From assembly GCA_017463155.1 (NCBI GenBank), contig JAFTPT010000042.1, forward strand, positions 62,001 through 126,000: a DNA stretch of 64,000 nt. The letters run 5' to 3'. Below the pieces are notes generated by a model that was given only the letters and a program-made list of their open reading frames with translations, had not been told where the DNA came from and made no database searches. Every line of letters starts with the position of its first letter. The first letter of the stretch is position 1. Position numbers and translations under genes: made by a program. The DNA comes from Blautia sp. GTDB lineage: Bacteria > Bacillota > Clostridia > Lachnospirales > Lachnospiraceae. Shown one piece after another: positions 34,222 through 43,246 of the stretch.

Positions 34222-35718
34222 ATGCAGGTACTTTATAAGAGCACCAGAGGTAACGGACAGGAGGTAACCGCGTCCCAGGCGATCCTGAAGGGACTGGCGG
34301 CCGATGGAGGCCTGTATGTACCCACCAGTATCCCGAAGCTCGATATTTCCCTGGAGGAGCTGGCAAAGCTTGACTACAAAGGCGTGGCCTACGAGGTGAT
34401 GAGCCGGTTCCTTACGGATTTTACGGAGGAGGAGCTGAAGGGCTGCATCGACAAGGCCTATGACGCCAAATTTGATACGGAGGAGATCGCGCCGCTCCAT
34501 AAGACGGCGGACAACGTGTGGTATCTGGAACTTTTCCACGGCGCCACCATCGCCTTCAAGGATATGGCTCTCTCGATCCTGCCGCACCTGATGACGACGG
34601 CCGCGGCCAGGAACAAGGAAGAGCATGAGATCGTGATCCTGACGGCTACCTCCGGCGATACCGGCAAGGCAGCCCTGGCCGGCTTTGCGGACGTGCCCGG
34701 TATCCGGATCATCGTTTTTTATCCGAAATACGGCGTCAGCGCGATCCAGGAAAAGCAGATGGTCACCCAGAAGGGCGGCAATACCTTCGTGGTCGGGATC
34801 ACCGGGAACTTTGACGACGCGCAGACGGGCGTCAAAAAGATGTTCAACGACGCGGTGATGACGGAGGAACTGTCCCGGGTCGGCTTCCGGTTCTCCTCGG
34901 CCAACTCCATCAATATCGGGCGGCTGGTTCCCCAGATCGCCTACTATGTATATGCCTACACAAGGCTTCTTTCGAAGGGAGCCGTGAAGAGCGGTGAAGA
35001 GATCGATTTCTGCGTGCCTACGGGCAATTTCGGAAATATCCTGGCCGGCTATTACGCAAAGCTGATGGGACTTCCGGTGCACCGCCTGCTGTGCGCGTCC
35101 AATGAGAACAAGGTCCTGTTCGACTTTTTTGCGAACGGCGTGTATGACAGAAAGAGGGACTTTATCCTCACGTCGTCCCCGTCCATGGACATCCTGATCT
35201 CCAGCAACCTGGAGCGCCTGCTCTACCGGATCTGCGGGGAGGATGCCGAAGCCTGCCGCGGTAAGATGGAGAGTCTTTCCGGGGACGGCGAGTACGCGAT
35301 CACCGACGCCATGCGGGACGGCCTTCGGGACTTCTACGGCAATTATATGACAGAACAGGAGACCGCAGGCGAGATCAAAAAGGTCTTTACGGACTATGGC
35401 TATGTCCTTGACCCTCATACCGCGGTCGCATCCGGCGTGTACCGGAAATACAAAGAGGAGACCGCAGACGGCAGGCAGGTCGTGATCGTCTCCACAGCGA
35501 GCCCGTACAAGTTTGCCAGAAGCGTGATGGATGCACTGGGTGAAAAGACGGAGCAGCTGGATGATTTTACACTGGTGGACGAGCTGTCCCGGAAATCGGG
35601 CGTAAAGGTCCCGGCCGCCGTTGAAGAGATCCGCACCGCACCGGTGCTTCATGACCGGGTCGTGGACGCGGCCGATATGCCGGATACGGTCAGGGAGATT
35701 TTGGGAATTCTGGTATGA
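34222..35718 (+). CDS. thrC: Threonine synthase
   Basis: ThrC converts O-phosphohomoserine to threonine with PLP. ATG 34222 has AAGGAG at 34208-34213 and gives 498 aa, the long class with an N-terminal extension (LYKSTRGNGQEVTASQAILKGLAADGGLYVP). The PLP lysine lies in HGATIAFKDMA, and the phosphate-binding loop in TATSGDTGKAALAGF. Upstream is an extended -10 box (TGG-TATGAT, 34132-34137) with a weak -35. The stop overlaps the dgt start by 4 nt. Confidence 0.95.
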   Translation: MQVLYKSTRGNGQEVTASQAILKGLAADGGLYVPTSIPKLDISLEELAKLDYKGVAYEVMSRFLTDFTEEELKGCIDKAYDAKFDTEEIAPLHKTADNVWYLELFHGATIAFKDMALSILPHLMTTAAARNKEEHEIVILTATSGDTGKAALAGFADVPGIRIIVFYPKYGVSAIQEKQMVTQKGGNTFVVGITGNFDDAQTGVKKMFNDAVMTEELSRVGFRFSSANSINIGRLVPQIAYYVYAYTRLLSKGAVKSGEEIDFCVPTGNFGNILAGYYAKLMGLPVHRLLCASNENKVLFDFFANGVYDRKRDFILTSSPSMDILISSNLERLLYRICGEDAEACRGKMESLSGDGEYAITDAMRDGLRDFYGNYMTEQETAGEIKKVFTDYGYVLDPHTAVASGVYRKYKEETADGRQVVIVSTASPYKFARSVMDALGEKTEQLDDFTLVDELSRKSGVKVPAAVEEIRTAPVLHDRVVDAADMPDTVREILGILV

Positions 35719-37148
35719 GCATGAACTGGAAGCAGCTTCTGTCCCCGAAAAGAATCAGGAGCTATGAAAACACCGCTTCGGCGGGAAGGGGCGGGAGTGA
35801 CCTCCGGAGCGAGTTCGAAAAGGACTACCACCGGATCATCGGGAGCTCCTCCTTCCGGAGGCTGCAGGACAAAACACAGGTTTTTGCCCTGGACAAGAGC
35901 GATTTTATCAGGACAAGACTGACCCATTCGCTGGAGGTTTCCTCCTTCGCAAAGTCGCTTGGACAGAACATCGCCCAGTATATCCTGGACAACCGGCTGG
36001 ATCCGGATTTTACCCAGCAGACAAAGTCCGATATCTGTGACATCCTGCAGTGCGCCGGGCTGATCCATGATATCGGAAATCCCCCCTTCGGGCACTTCGG
36101 GGAGGAGGCGATCCGGGACTGGTTCGTCCGGAACATGGCGGGCCTCACCTACAAGGGCCGCCCCGTGACCGAGATCTTTACCGGGCAGATGCTGCAGGAT
36201 TTCTATCATTTTGAAGGAAACGCACAGGCGTTCCGCCAGGTGACCAAGCTCCATTTCCTGGTCAACGAGAACGGGATGAACCTGACGTACGCGCTCCTCA
36301 ACACGATCGTCAAATATCCGGTGGCTTCCACGCGGATCCGGCCGGACAGCGGCAATGTCAAGGACAAAAAGATGGGCTTTTTCCATGCGGAGCAGGATCT
36401 CTATGAAGAGATCGCATCCGAGACAGGGACCTTGGGAGTCCGGCATCCGCTGACCTATATCCTGGAGGCGGCGGATGACATCGCCTACCGGACAGCGGAC
36501 ATTGAGGACGCCTTCAAAAAAGGCTTCCTGAATTATGACCAGCTCCGGAGCGAACTCGTAAAGGCAAAGGAGAGGGCCAGGTATGCCCTGGACCTTCTGG
36601 ATCCGGTGGAGATGCTGGACCATCAGATGGACACGGCGCTTCGCCGGCACATGGAAAACCCTGCCCAGTACGCGGTCCAGAATTTCCTGGTACGGCTCCA
36701 GAGCCGGCTTTTGTACTGCGCGACCTTCGGGTTCACCTCGAATTACCAGAAGATCATGGACGGGACCTACGGATCGGACCTGTTCCACGGGACCTACGGG
36801 GACTGGGTCATCCGGGCGCTGGGCGACATCGCCTACCGGTACGCGTTCCTCTCCCGGCAGATCCTGCAGATGGAGATCTCGGCGGGCACCATCCTGGACG
36901 ACATGATGAACCGGTTCATCCCCGCGGTCATGTACTATGACACGGAGGTTCCCCTGCAGATGATGGAAAAGAAGCTGGTCCGGCTGATCTCGGAAAACTA
37001 CCGGCAGGTCTACCATATCTACAGCGCCAGGGCCCGGCAGGAGAACGAGCGGCTGTATCTCAGGTTCCTGCTGGCGACGGATTTTATCAGCGGCATGACC
37101 GACAGCTATGCCAAGGACCTGTACCAGCGGATGAACGGGATCGTGTAA
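35715..37148 (+). CDS. dgt: Deoxyguanosinetriphosphate triphosphohydrolase-like protein
   Basis: This HD-domain enzyme of 477 aa cleaves dNTPs to nucleoside and triphosphate. The dGTPase pattern is full: DYHRIIGSSSFRRLQDKTQVF, RTRLTHSLEVSSFAKSLG with the first metal His, LIHDIGNPPFGHFGE with the HD pair, and AADDIAYRTADIEDAF with the distal Asp. The substrate may be dGTP or several dNTPs. It is translationally coupled to thrC by an ATGA overlap; a functional link to threonine synthesis is not obvious. Confidence 0.93.
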   Translation: MSMNWKQLLSPKRIRSYENTASAGRGGSDLRSEFEKDYHRIIGSSSFRRLQDKTQVFALDKSDFIRTRLTHSLEVSSFAKSLGQNIAQYILDNRLDPDFTQQTKSDICDILQCAGLIHDIGNPPFGHFGEEAIRDWFVRNMAGLTYKGRPVTEIFTGQMLQDFYHFEGNAQAFRQVTKLHFLVNENGMNLTYALLNTIVKYPVASTRIRPDSGNVKDKKMGFFHAEQDLYEEIASETGTLGVRHPLTYILEAADDIAYRTADIEDAFKKGFLNYDQLRSELVKAKERARYALDLLDPVEMLDHQMDTALRRHMENPAQYAVQNFLVRLQSRLLYCATFGFTSNYQKIMDGTYGSDLFHGTYGDWVIRALGDIAYRYAFLSRQILQMEISAGTILDDMMNRFIPAVMYYDTEVPLQMMEKKLVRLISENYRQVYHIYSARARQENERLYLRFLLATDFISGMTDSYAKDLYQRMNGIV

Positions 37149-37219
37149 GAGGGGATCCCGGGTTTACGAAAAGTATTGTGCGTACAGGAACAGACATATG
37201 TTAAGAGTTTGTGAAATGG

Positions 37220-37248
37220 TTGACATTTACAGCGGAAAATGCGATAAT
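37220..37248 (+). promoter_or_regulatory. SigA-type promoter for pckA
   Basis: TTGACA (37220-37225), a 17-bp spacer and GATAAT (37243-37248). The leader is about 75 nt and ends in AAAGGAGG. Confidence 0.78.
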
Positions 37249-37328
37249 ATCCCTGATTTGCCACAGATTACTTATCAGGCGGTGCAGACTGTCTGTGAGG
37301 GTTTTTATTTTAAAGGAGGTCATAGTAC

Positions 37329-38945
37329 ATGGCAGCAATCGATTTAAGCAAGTATGGCATCACCGGTACCACAGAGATCGTACGGAATCCTTCCTACGAG
37401 CTCCTGTTTGACGAGGAGACCAAGCCGGGTCTGGAAGGCTTCGAAAAGGGCCAGGTCAGTGAGCTCGGTGCAGTCAACGTTATGACCGGCGTTTACACCG
37501 GACGTTCCCCCAAAGATAAATTCATCGTCATGGATGAGAACTCCAAGGACACCGTATGGTGGACGACCGATGAGTACAAGAACGACAACCACATCGCGAC
37601 CGAGGAGACCTGGAAGGCCGTCAAGGATATCGCCATCAAGGAACTCTCCGACAAGAAGCTGTTCGTCGTGGATGCTTTCTGCGGTGCCAACAAGGATACC
37701 CGCATGGCTGTCCGCTTCATCATGGAAGTAGCCTGGCAGGCACATTTCATCAAGAACATGTTCATCCAGCCGACCGAGGAAGAGCTTGCCTCCTTCGAGC
37801 CGGACTTCGTCGTGTACAATGCTTCCAAGGCAAAGGTCGAGAACTACAAGGAACTGGGCCTCAACTCCGAGACCGCGGTCGTCTTCAACATCACCAGCCG
37901 TGAGCAGGTCATCATCAACACCTGGTACGGCGGCGAGATGAAGAAGGGTATGTTCTCCATGATGAACTACTATCTGCCGCTGAAGGGCATTGCCGCCATG
38001 CACTGCTCCGCCAACACCGATATGGAAGGCAAGAACACCGCCATCTTCTTCGGACTTTCCGGCACCGGCAAGACCACGCTGTCCACAGACCCGAAGCGTC
38101 TGCTGATCGGCGATGACGAGCACGGCTGGGACGACAACGGCGTCTTCAACTTCGAGGGCGGCTGCTATGCAAAGGTCATCAACCTCGACAAGGATTCCGA
38201 GCCGGATATCTACAACGCCATCAAGAGAAACGCTCTGCTTGAGAACGTGACCCTGGATGCGGAGGGCAAGATCGATTTCGCCGACAAGAGCGTGACCGAG
38301 AACACCCGTGTTTCCTACCCGATCGAGCACATCGAGAAGATCGTCAAGAACGTGAGCCCTGTTTCCGCAGGCCCCGCTGCCGACAACGTGATCTTCCTTT
38401 CCGCCGATGCGTTCGGCGTACTGCCGCCGGTCTCCATCCTGACTCCGGAGCAGACCCAGTACTACTTCCTGTCCGGCTTCACCGCAAAGCTGGCCGGCAC
38501 CGAGCGCGGCATCACCGAGCCGACCCCGACCTTCTCCGCCTGCTTCGGCCAGGCCTTCCTGGAGCTGCATCCGACCAAGTATGCAGAAGAGCTCGTCAAG
38601 AGAATGGAAAAGAGCGGCGCCAAGGCTTACCTTGTGAACACCGGCTGGAACGGAACCGGCAAGCGTATCTCCATCAAGGATACCAGAGGCATCATCGACG
38701 CGATCCTGAACGGCGACGTCCTGAAGGCTCCGACCAAGAAGATCCCGCTGTTTGATTTTGAAGTTCCGACCGAGCTTCCGGGCGTGGATCCCGCGATCCT
38801 CGATCCGCGTGACACCTACGCTTCCGCTTCCGAGTGGGAAGAGAAGGCAAAGGATCTTGCACAGAGATTTATCAAGAACTTCGCGAAGTACGAAGGAAAC
38901 GCAGCCGGCAAGGCTCTCGTTTCCGCAGGCCCCAAGCTTGCCTGA
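37329..38945 (+). CDS. pckA: Phosphoenolpyruvate carboxykinase (ATP)
   Basis: PckA interconverts oxaloacetate + ATP with PEP + CO2 + ADP. The 538-aa chain has the ATP-type signatures: [11 protein letters not shown] near the N-terminus, [18 protein letters not shown], the P-loop [11 protein letters not shown], the GDDEHGWDD metal/kinase-2 segment and [10 protein letters not shown]. In anaerobes it often works toward oxaloacetate, fixing CO2. Highly biased codons and a consensus promoter suggest strong expression. It complements PPDK at the PEP/pyruvate/oxaloacetate node. Confidence 0.97.
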   Translation: MAAIDLSKYGITGTTEIVRNPSYELLFDEETKPGLEGFEKGQVSELGAVNVMTGVYTGRSPKDKFIVMDENSKDTVWWTTDEYKNDNHIATEETWKAVKDIAIKELSDKKLFVVDAFCGANKDTRMAVRFIMEVAWQAHFIKNMFIQPTEEELASFEPDFVVYNASKAKVENYKELGLNSETAVVFNITSREQVIINTWYGGEMKKGMFSMMNYYLPLKGIAAMHCSANTDMEGKNTAIFFGLSGTGKTTLSTDPKRLLIGDDEHGWDDNGVFNFEGGCYAKVINLDKDSEPDIYNAIKRNALLENVTLDAEGKIDFADKSVTENTRVSYPIEHIEKIVKNVSPVSAGPAADNVIFLSADAFGVLPPVSILTPEQTQYYFLSGFTAKLAGTERGITEPTPTFSACFGQAFLELHPTKYAEELVKRMEKSGAKAYLVNTGWNGTGKRISIKDTRGIIDAILNGDVLKAPTKKIPLFDFEVPTELPGVDPAILDPRDTYASASEWEEKAKDLAQRFIKNFAKYEGNAAGKALVSAGPKLA

Positions 38946-38967
38946 TCAAAAACGACATAAAAATATG

Positions 38968-38997
38968 CAGGGCTGCCTTATAAGGCAGCCCTGTTTT
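38968..38997 (+). terminator. Rho-independent terminator after pckA
   Basis: A 26-bp perfect palindrome (38968-38993) is followed by TTTT. Confidence 0.85.
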
Positions 38998-38999
38998 GC

Positions 39000-39033
39000 T
39001 TCACGGGAAAGTACTCTGTACTATTCCCGTGAA
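39000..39033. repeat. Near-perfect intergenic palindrome
   Basis: The left arm 39000-39014 and right arm 39018-39033 are complementary except for one unpaired base. The first 16 nt recur inverted at 30192-30207. This looks like a dispersed hairpin repeat. Confidence 0.6.
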
Positions 39034-39079
39034 ACAAGAAAAAATCACGACTTTTCGGCAAAGTAAACATAATTTTCTG

Positions 39080-39108
39080 TTGAAATAGACAGCCGCTTCA
39101 TGTATAAT
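39080..39108 (+). promoter_or_regulatory. SigA-type promoter of the 6S RNA gene
   Basis: TTGAAA (39080-39085), a 17-bp spacer and a perfect TATAAT (39103-39108). Confidence 0.82.
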
Positions 39109-39114
39109 AGAAGC

Positions 39115-39306
39115 AAATCAAGGAGCAAGTATCCTGGGATGTGCGAAGCCCCTTCTTATTTTGAACCTACATCGACATTACGGGAATCCTATATCGCAGT
39201 CTGGATGTCAGGCCTCTCGTCGTGGAAGGCAGAAGGTCTGCTGCGGACACCCACCTGGCTTCGGCTAGGCGTCAAAAAAAGGGAACGGCATTCCGGGATC
39301 TAGATA
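39115..39306 (+). ncRNA. ssrS: 6S RNA
   Basis: This stretch has a strong promoter and terminator but no convincing open frame. Its ends pair: ATCCTGGGATG (39131-39141) with CATTCCGGGAT (39289-39299), 11 bp with two G:U pairs, the closing stem of 6S RNA. The 5' part (CCTGGGATGTGCGAAG) and the 3' part (CACCCACCTGG hairpin, then CGGCATTCCGGGAT) line up by eye with the ends of the E. coli molecule, and the size of about 190 nt fits. 6S RNA mimics an open promoter and sequesters SigA RNA polymerase. The exact 5' and 3' ends are estimates. Confidence 0.8.
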
Positions 39307-39310
39307 GAAG

Positions 39311-39335
39311 GAGCCCATATAAGGGCTCTTTTTTT
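39311..39335 (+). terminator. Rho-independent terminator after 6S RNA
   Basis: The stem GAGCCC (39311-39316) / GGGCTC (39323-39328) is followed by seven T. Confidence 0.85.
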
Positions 39336-39358
39336 CCGTACAGTAAAGGAGAAAGATC

Positions 39359-40417
39359 ATGGGTGTATCGACCAGAAAATTCGGAGAACTGACAGGAGCA
39401 GATGAGATTACGGCCTACAGGCTGGAGAACAGGAACGGAGCGTTTGCGGAGGTGATCGATTTCGGCGCCATCCTCGTAAAGCTCTGCGTGCCGGACAGGA
39501 ACGGTGTCCTTACGGATGTGGTCCTCGGCTACGATGATCTTCAGCAGTATGAGGTGAACAGCTGCTTCTTCGGCGCGACGATCGGCCGGAACGGGAACCG
39601 GATCGCGAACGGCCGGTTCATGCTGAATGGAAAAGAGGTCGTTCTCGCGCAGAATGAGAACGAAAACAACCTGCACAGCGGACCGGACGGCTTTGAAAAG
39701 AAGATCTGGAAGGCGGAGATCTCGCAGGACAAAAACAGCGTGACGTTCCAGCGGGTCAGCCCGGAGGGGGAGAACGGTTTCCCGGGCGAATTCAAGATCT
39801 CCGTGCGCTACGAGATGACGGAGGAGAACGAGCTCCGCATCGTCTATGACGGCATCAGCACAAAGGACACGGTCGCCAACCTGACCAATCACAGCTACTT
39901 TAACCTGGCGGGCGAGGGCAGTGGAGATGTGCTTAAACAGATCCTGAAGCTGAATGCATCTCTTTATACGCCCGTAAAGGACAGCCATGCCATTCCGGTG
40001 GGAGAGAATGTCACGGTCAAAGGAACGCCCATGGACTTTACAGAGCCGAAGGCGATCGGCCGCGATATCGAGGCGGATTTCGACCAGCTGATCTATACGG
40101 GCGGCTTCGATCACAACTTTGTGACCGACAATTATGCACCCGGTAACGTGCGCACCATCGCGGAAGCCTGCTGCGAGGAGACGGGGATCGTCATGACCGT
40201 GTCCTCCGACCAGCCCTGCGTACAGTTCTATGCGGGCAATTTTGTCTCAAAGCAGACCGGCAAGAACGGCCATACCTATGACAAACGTCATGGCTTCTGC
40301 CTGGAGACGCAGGTGGAACCGGATGCGGTCAACCAGGAGAATTTCCACTCTCCGGTCCTCGCGGCCGGCGACCATTATCGCACACAGACGGGGTATCGTT
40401 TCTCCGTGATGAAATAA
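39359..40417 (+). CDS. galM: Aldose 1-epimerase (galactose mutarotase)
   Basis: GalM interconverts alpha and beta anomers of hexoses. The 352-aa length is standard. Motifs include FFGATIGRNGNRIANGRF, NNLHSGPDGF, NLTNHSYFNLAGEG with the catalytic His, and GFDHNF; the catalytic Glu lies in the GFCLETQVEPDAVN segment. AAAGGAG precedes the ATG. It may receive read-through from the 6S RNA promoter. The BrkB-family gene follows after 12 nt. Confidence 0.95.
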   Translation: MGVSTRKFGELTGADEITAYRLENRNGAFAEVIDFGAILVKLCVPDRNGVLTDVVLGYDDLQQYEVNSCFFGATIGRNGNRIANGRFMLNGKEVVLAQNENENNLHSGPDGFEKKIWKAEISQDKNSVTFQRVSPEGENGFPGEFKISVRYEMTEENELRIVYDGISTKDTVANLTNHSYFNLAGEGSGDVLKQILKLNASLYTPVKDSHAIPVGENVTVKGTPMDFTEPKAIGRDIEADFDQLIYTGGFDHNFVTDNYAPGNVRTIAEACCEETGIVMTVSSDQPCVQFYAGNFVSKQTGKNGHTYDKRHGFCLETQVEPDAVNQENFHSPVLAAGDHYRTQTGYRFSVMK

Positions 40418-40429
40418 AAAAGGAGCACC

Positions 40430-41407
40430 ATGGAAGAACGGCAGGAAAGACCAGGATTCAAAAAGCGCCTGTTCGGCTTTATAGATCGTACGTATGCGGA
40501 TCATGTCGGGGCCTACGCGGCACAGGCTGCCTATTTCCTGATCCTGGCCTTCATTCCGTTCATCCTTTTTCTGACGACCCTTTTAAGGTACACGCCCCTT
40601 ACGTACAATGACATGCGCACGGCGATCGTGAGCGTCATGCCGCAGAGCTTTCAGAGCTTTGTGCTGCAGATCGTGGTGGATGTGTACCGCCGGAGCGACG
40701 CCATCCTTCCCATCGCGGCTCTGGCGGCGCTGTGGTCCGCGGGCAAGGGCCTGCAGGCGATCACCAACGGGCTGAATACGATCTACCACATCAAGGAGAC
40801 GAGAGGATGGCTGATCATCCGGATCTATTCCGTGGCATACACGCTTCTGTTCAGCGTGGCCGTCATCCTGACGCTCCTGCTTCTGGTGCTTGGCAGGCAG
40901 ATCCAGCTGCTGGTGATGGAATACAATGAATTTCTCAGCAATCTGATCAGCACGCTTCTGGGGCTCCGGCTGCTGCTGGTGTTCGGGATCCTGTTCCTGG
41001 TCTTCCTGATCCTGTTCCGGTATCTTCCGAACAGACGGGCGACCTTCAAGAGCCAGGTGCCGGGCGCTTTCCTGACGGCGGTCGCATGGATGATCTTTTC
41101 CTACTTCTTTTCATTGTATTTTGAAGTGTTCCCGGCGTTTACCAATATGTACGGGAACCTGACTGCACTGATTCTGATCATGCTCTGGGTCTACTTCTGC
41201 ATGATGATCATGCTGTTCGGGGCCGAGATCAACAGTTATTTTGAAAGCGACCTGCGTAAAGCCAGGGTCGCCATGAAAAAGATGCTGCGTGTGGAGAAAA
41301 AGAATGAGCGTATTGCAAAAAAACGGGCGGAAAAAGAAGCAAAAGCAAAAGACCTGGGAGTTCAGCCTGGGGAACAGAAGAGCGGTGATCACGGCACAGG
41401 TGTCTGA
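40430..41407 (+). CDS. YihY/BrkB family membrane protein
   Basis: The 325-aa membrane protein has about six transmembrane helices. The family pattern is clear: AAQAAYFLILAFIPFILFL, LWSAGKGLQAITNGLNTIYH, and FKSQVPGAFLTAVAWMIFSYFFSLY, ending with LWVYFCMMIMLFGAEINSYF. The C-terminal tail is strongly basic and Lys-rich. The old name ribonuclease BN is a misassignment; the true role of the family is unsettled, with transport or envelope integrity suggested. No partner can be named. Confidence 0.9.
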   Translation: MEERQERPGFKKRLFGFIDRTYADHVGAYAAQAAYFLILAFIPFILFLTTLLRYTPLTYNDMRTAIVSVMPQSFQSFVLQIVVDVYRRSDAILPIAALAALWSAGKGLQAITNGLNTIYHIKETRGWLIIRIYSVAYTLLFSVAVILTLLLLVLGRQIQLLVMEYNEFLSNLISTLLGLRLLLVFGILFLVFLILFRYLPNRRATFKSQVPGAFLTAVAWMIFSYFFSLYFEVFPAFTNMYGNLTALILIMLWVYFCMMIMLFGAEINSYFESDLRKARVAMKKMLRVEKKNERIAKKRAEKEAKAKDLGVQPGEQKSGDHGTGV

Positions 41408-41605
41408 AAGGACGTCAAAAAAACGGACGCTCGGCCGGCGGGTAGGTGCCTCCCTGTGGGGCGTGGCGAAGAACCTCATCAAAAAGGAATTCCTGAAGCC
41501 CTATGACAGGAAGTTCCCCGGCAGGTCATGAACGAACGGATATTACAGAACAGTGAATTTGTTATGATAAGATAAAGTAACTATATCATGTACGGGAGGC
41601 GAAGT

Positions 41606-43237
41606 ATGGGGAAAAAAATCACGAATCTGCTGCTGTTCCTGCTGGTGACAGCGGCCCTCGTCTGCATGACGCTGTACATCGGACGGGGACAGACAAATGT
41701 TATGATCTATAACTTCTGTTTCATGGGAGTCATGGTCATCCTGTATCTTGCAGGCATGTTCGGAGGCATGTTCCGGATGGATGATCTTGCCGGCGCGCTG
41801 GGGAGAGCGGCGGAGGAGGTCACCTCGATCTTCAAGATTCCCGGCAAGGTCAAGGCCGACGATCTGAACGTGCTGGAGGGTGTTTTTGACAACCGGTACC
41901 TGGACAAGAAGCTCCGTGATTTCACGGATGATATCAGCAAGACCCAGGAAGGCATCGGGGATATCGAGGACTATATCAACGAAGACGAGCTGGACATTCA
42001 TGTCCACAAGCGCCTGATGGAGATGGTTCCGGATATCTTTACCAGCCTTGGTATCCTGGGTACCTTCGTGGGCCTGGTATGGGGCCTTAAGAACTTTTCT
42101 CCCAACGATTACGCGGCGATGACCAGCTCGGTCGCATCGCTCGTGGACGGCATCAAGGTGGCGTTCCTGACCTCCATCTACGGTATTGCCTTCTCGATCG
42201 TCTATTCCTACGGGGCCAAGAGCGAATACTCCGCCATGGCGGAAAAGCTGCAGATGTTCCTGAACCGTTTCCACAGCTACGTCATGCCGAACGCCGAGAA
42301 CGATTCACGGAACCTCCTGGTATCCAGCCAGAAGGTGCAGACGGACGCCATGAACAAGATGGCGGAGCAGTTTTCGGAGCAGATGGCGGACAGCTTTGAA
42401 AAGGTCATCACACCGACCTTTGTCAAGATGAACGACTCTCTGGACCTTCTCGCGTCTTCCGTCACACGGTGCCAGACCGACGCGATCCAGGAGATCGTGG
42501 ACGGCTTCATGAAGCAGATGCGGGATTCCTTCCAGCTGCAGTTCGACGACTTCAACGTCGCGCTGGACGAGATGACGAATTCCATGAAGCAGACCACCGA
42601 ATACAACGCAAAGCTGTACCAGTCCCTGAGCCGGCAGCTGTCCGACAGCTACCAGCAGCAGGACAAGGCGATGCGCGAATCCGTGACGCAGATCGGCAAT
42701 CTGCAGAACCGCTACATGCAGACCGCGACCAAGATCACCCAGGACAACCAGGCGATCCAGCGGGCGCAGCAGCAGGACTACGAGCATGTGATGCAGTACA
42801 TGAAGGAGGCGGAATCCTCCGCCGCCAAGTTCTGGGTCGCCTGCAACCAGACCATGAAGCGCTACGTGGAAGCTGCGACGGCGGGCATGGAAAGCGTCAG
42901 CACCACCAACCAGGCCGGCATGCAGGTCGTGGACACGAACAAACGGCTGGTGGCCGATTTTACGCAGAAGATGCAGGAGTTCGAGCGCTACCAGAAGCTC
43001 TCCTACGAGACCATGGACGAGGTGCGCCGCCTTCTTACGGATATCTCCGCCAACAGTACCGGCGATGTGTATCTCGGCAGCGGGCGCAACAGCAGTCTCG
43101 CCCAGCAGCAGACCCTCGACCGGATCGAGCAGCTGCTTGAGACCCAGAACGAGAGCCAGCAGGAGATGGCCAGGAACGTGCGTGATCTCAAAAAGGAATC
43201 CGCACAGAAAGGAAAATTCAATCTGTTTAAATCATAA
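41606..43237 (+). CDS. MotA/TolQ/ExbB-type proton channel protein, ZorA-like
   Basis: ATG 41606 (GGGAGG 6 nt upstream) is preferred over the in-frame ATG 41588, giving 543 aa. Two N-terminal membrane segments (about 5-25 and 33-55) are followed by a cytoplasmic region and two more helices, the first carrying the MotA/TolQ/ExbB-type segment FTSLGILGTFVGLVWG (145-160) and the second AFLTSIYGIAFSIVYSYG. From about 230 to the end the chain is polar and coiled-coil-like, rich in Gln/Met/Lys, as in the long tail of ZorA. With the next gene it should form an ion-driven stator in the membrane. The role is unknown; no Zorya effector gene is adjacent. Confidence 0.8.
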   Translation: MGKKITNLLLFLLVTAALVCMTLYIGRGQTNVMIYNFCFMGVMVILYLAGMFGGMFRMDDLAGALGRAAEEVTSIFKIPGKVKADDLNVLEGVFDNRYLDKKLRDFTDDISKTQEGIGDIEDYINEDELDIHVHKRLMEMVPDIFTSLGILGTFVGLVWGLKNFSPNDYAAMTSSVASLVDGIKVAFLTSIYGIAFSIVYSYGAKSEYSAMAEKLQMFLNRFHSYVMPNAENDSRNLLVSSQKVQTDAMNKMAEQFSEQMADSFEKVITPTFVKMNDSLDLLASSVTRCQTDAIQEIVDGFMKQMRDSFQLQFDDFNVALDEMTNSMKQTTEYNAKLYQSLSRQLSDSYQQQDKAMRESVTQIGNLQNRYMQTATKITQDNQAIQRAQQQDYEHVMQYMKEAESSAAKFWVACNQTMKRYVEAATAGMESVSTTNQAGMQVVDTNKRLVADFTQKMQEFERYQKLSYETMDEVRRLLTDISANSTGDVYLGSGRNSSLAQQQTLDRIEQLLETQNESQQEMARNVRDLKKESAQKGKFNLFKS

Positions 43238-43246
43238 GGAGAATAC

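Noticed and set aside
41289-41605. Small basic frame of about 80 codons between the BrkB-family gene and the ZorA-like gene
   Set aside because: It overlaps the Lys-rich end of the BrkB gene, lacks a ribosome binding site and matches nothing known. The rest of the gap has no clear promoter or structure.
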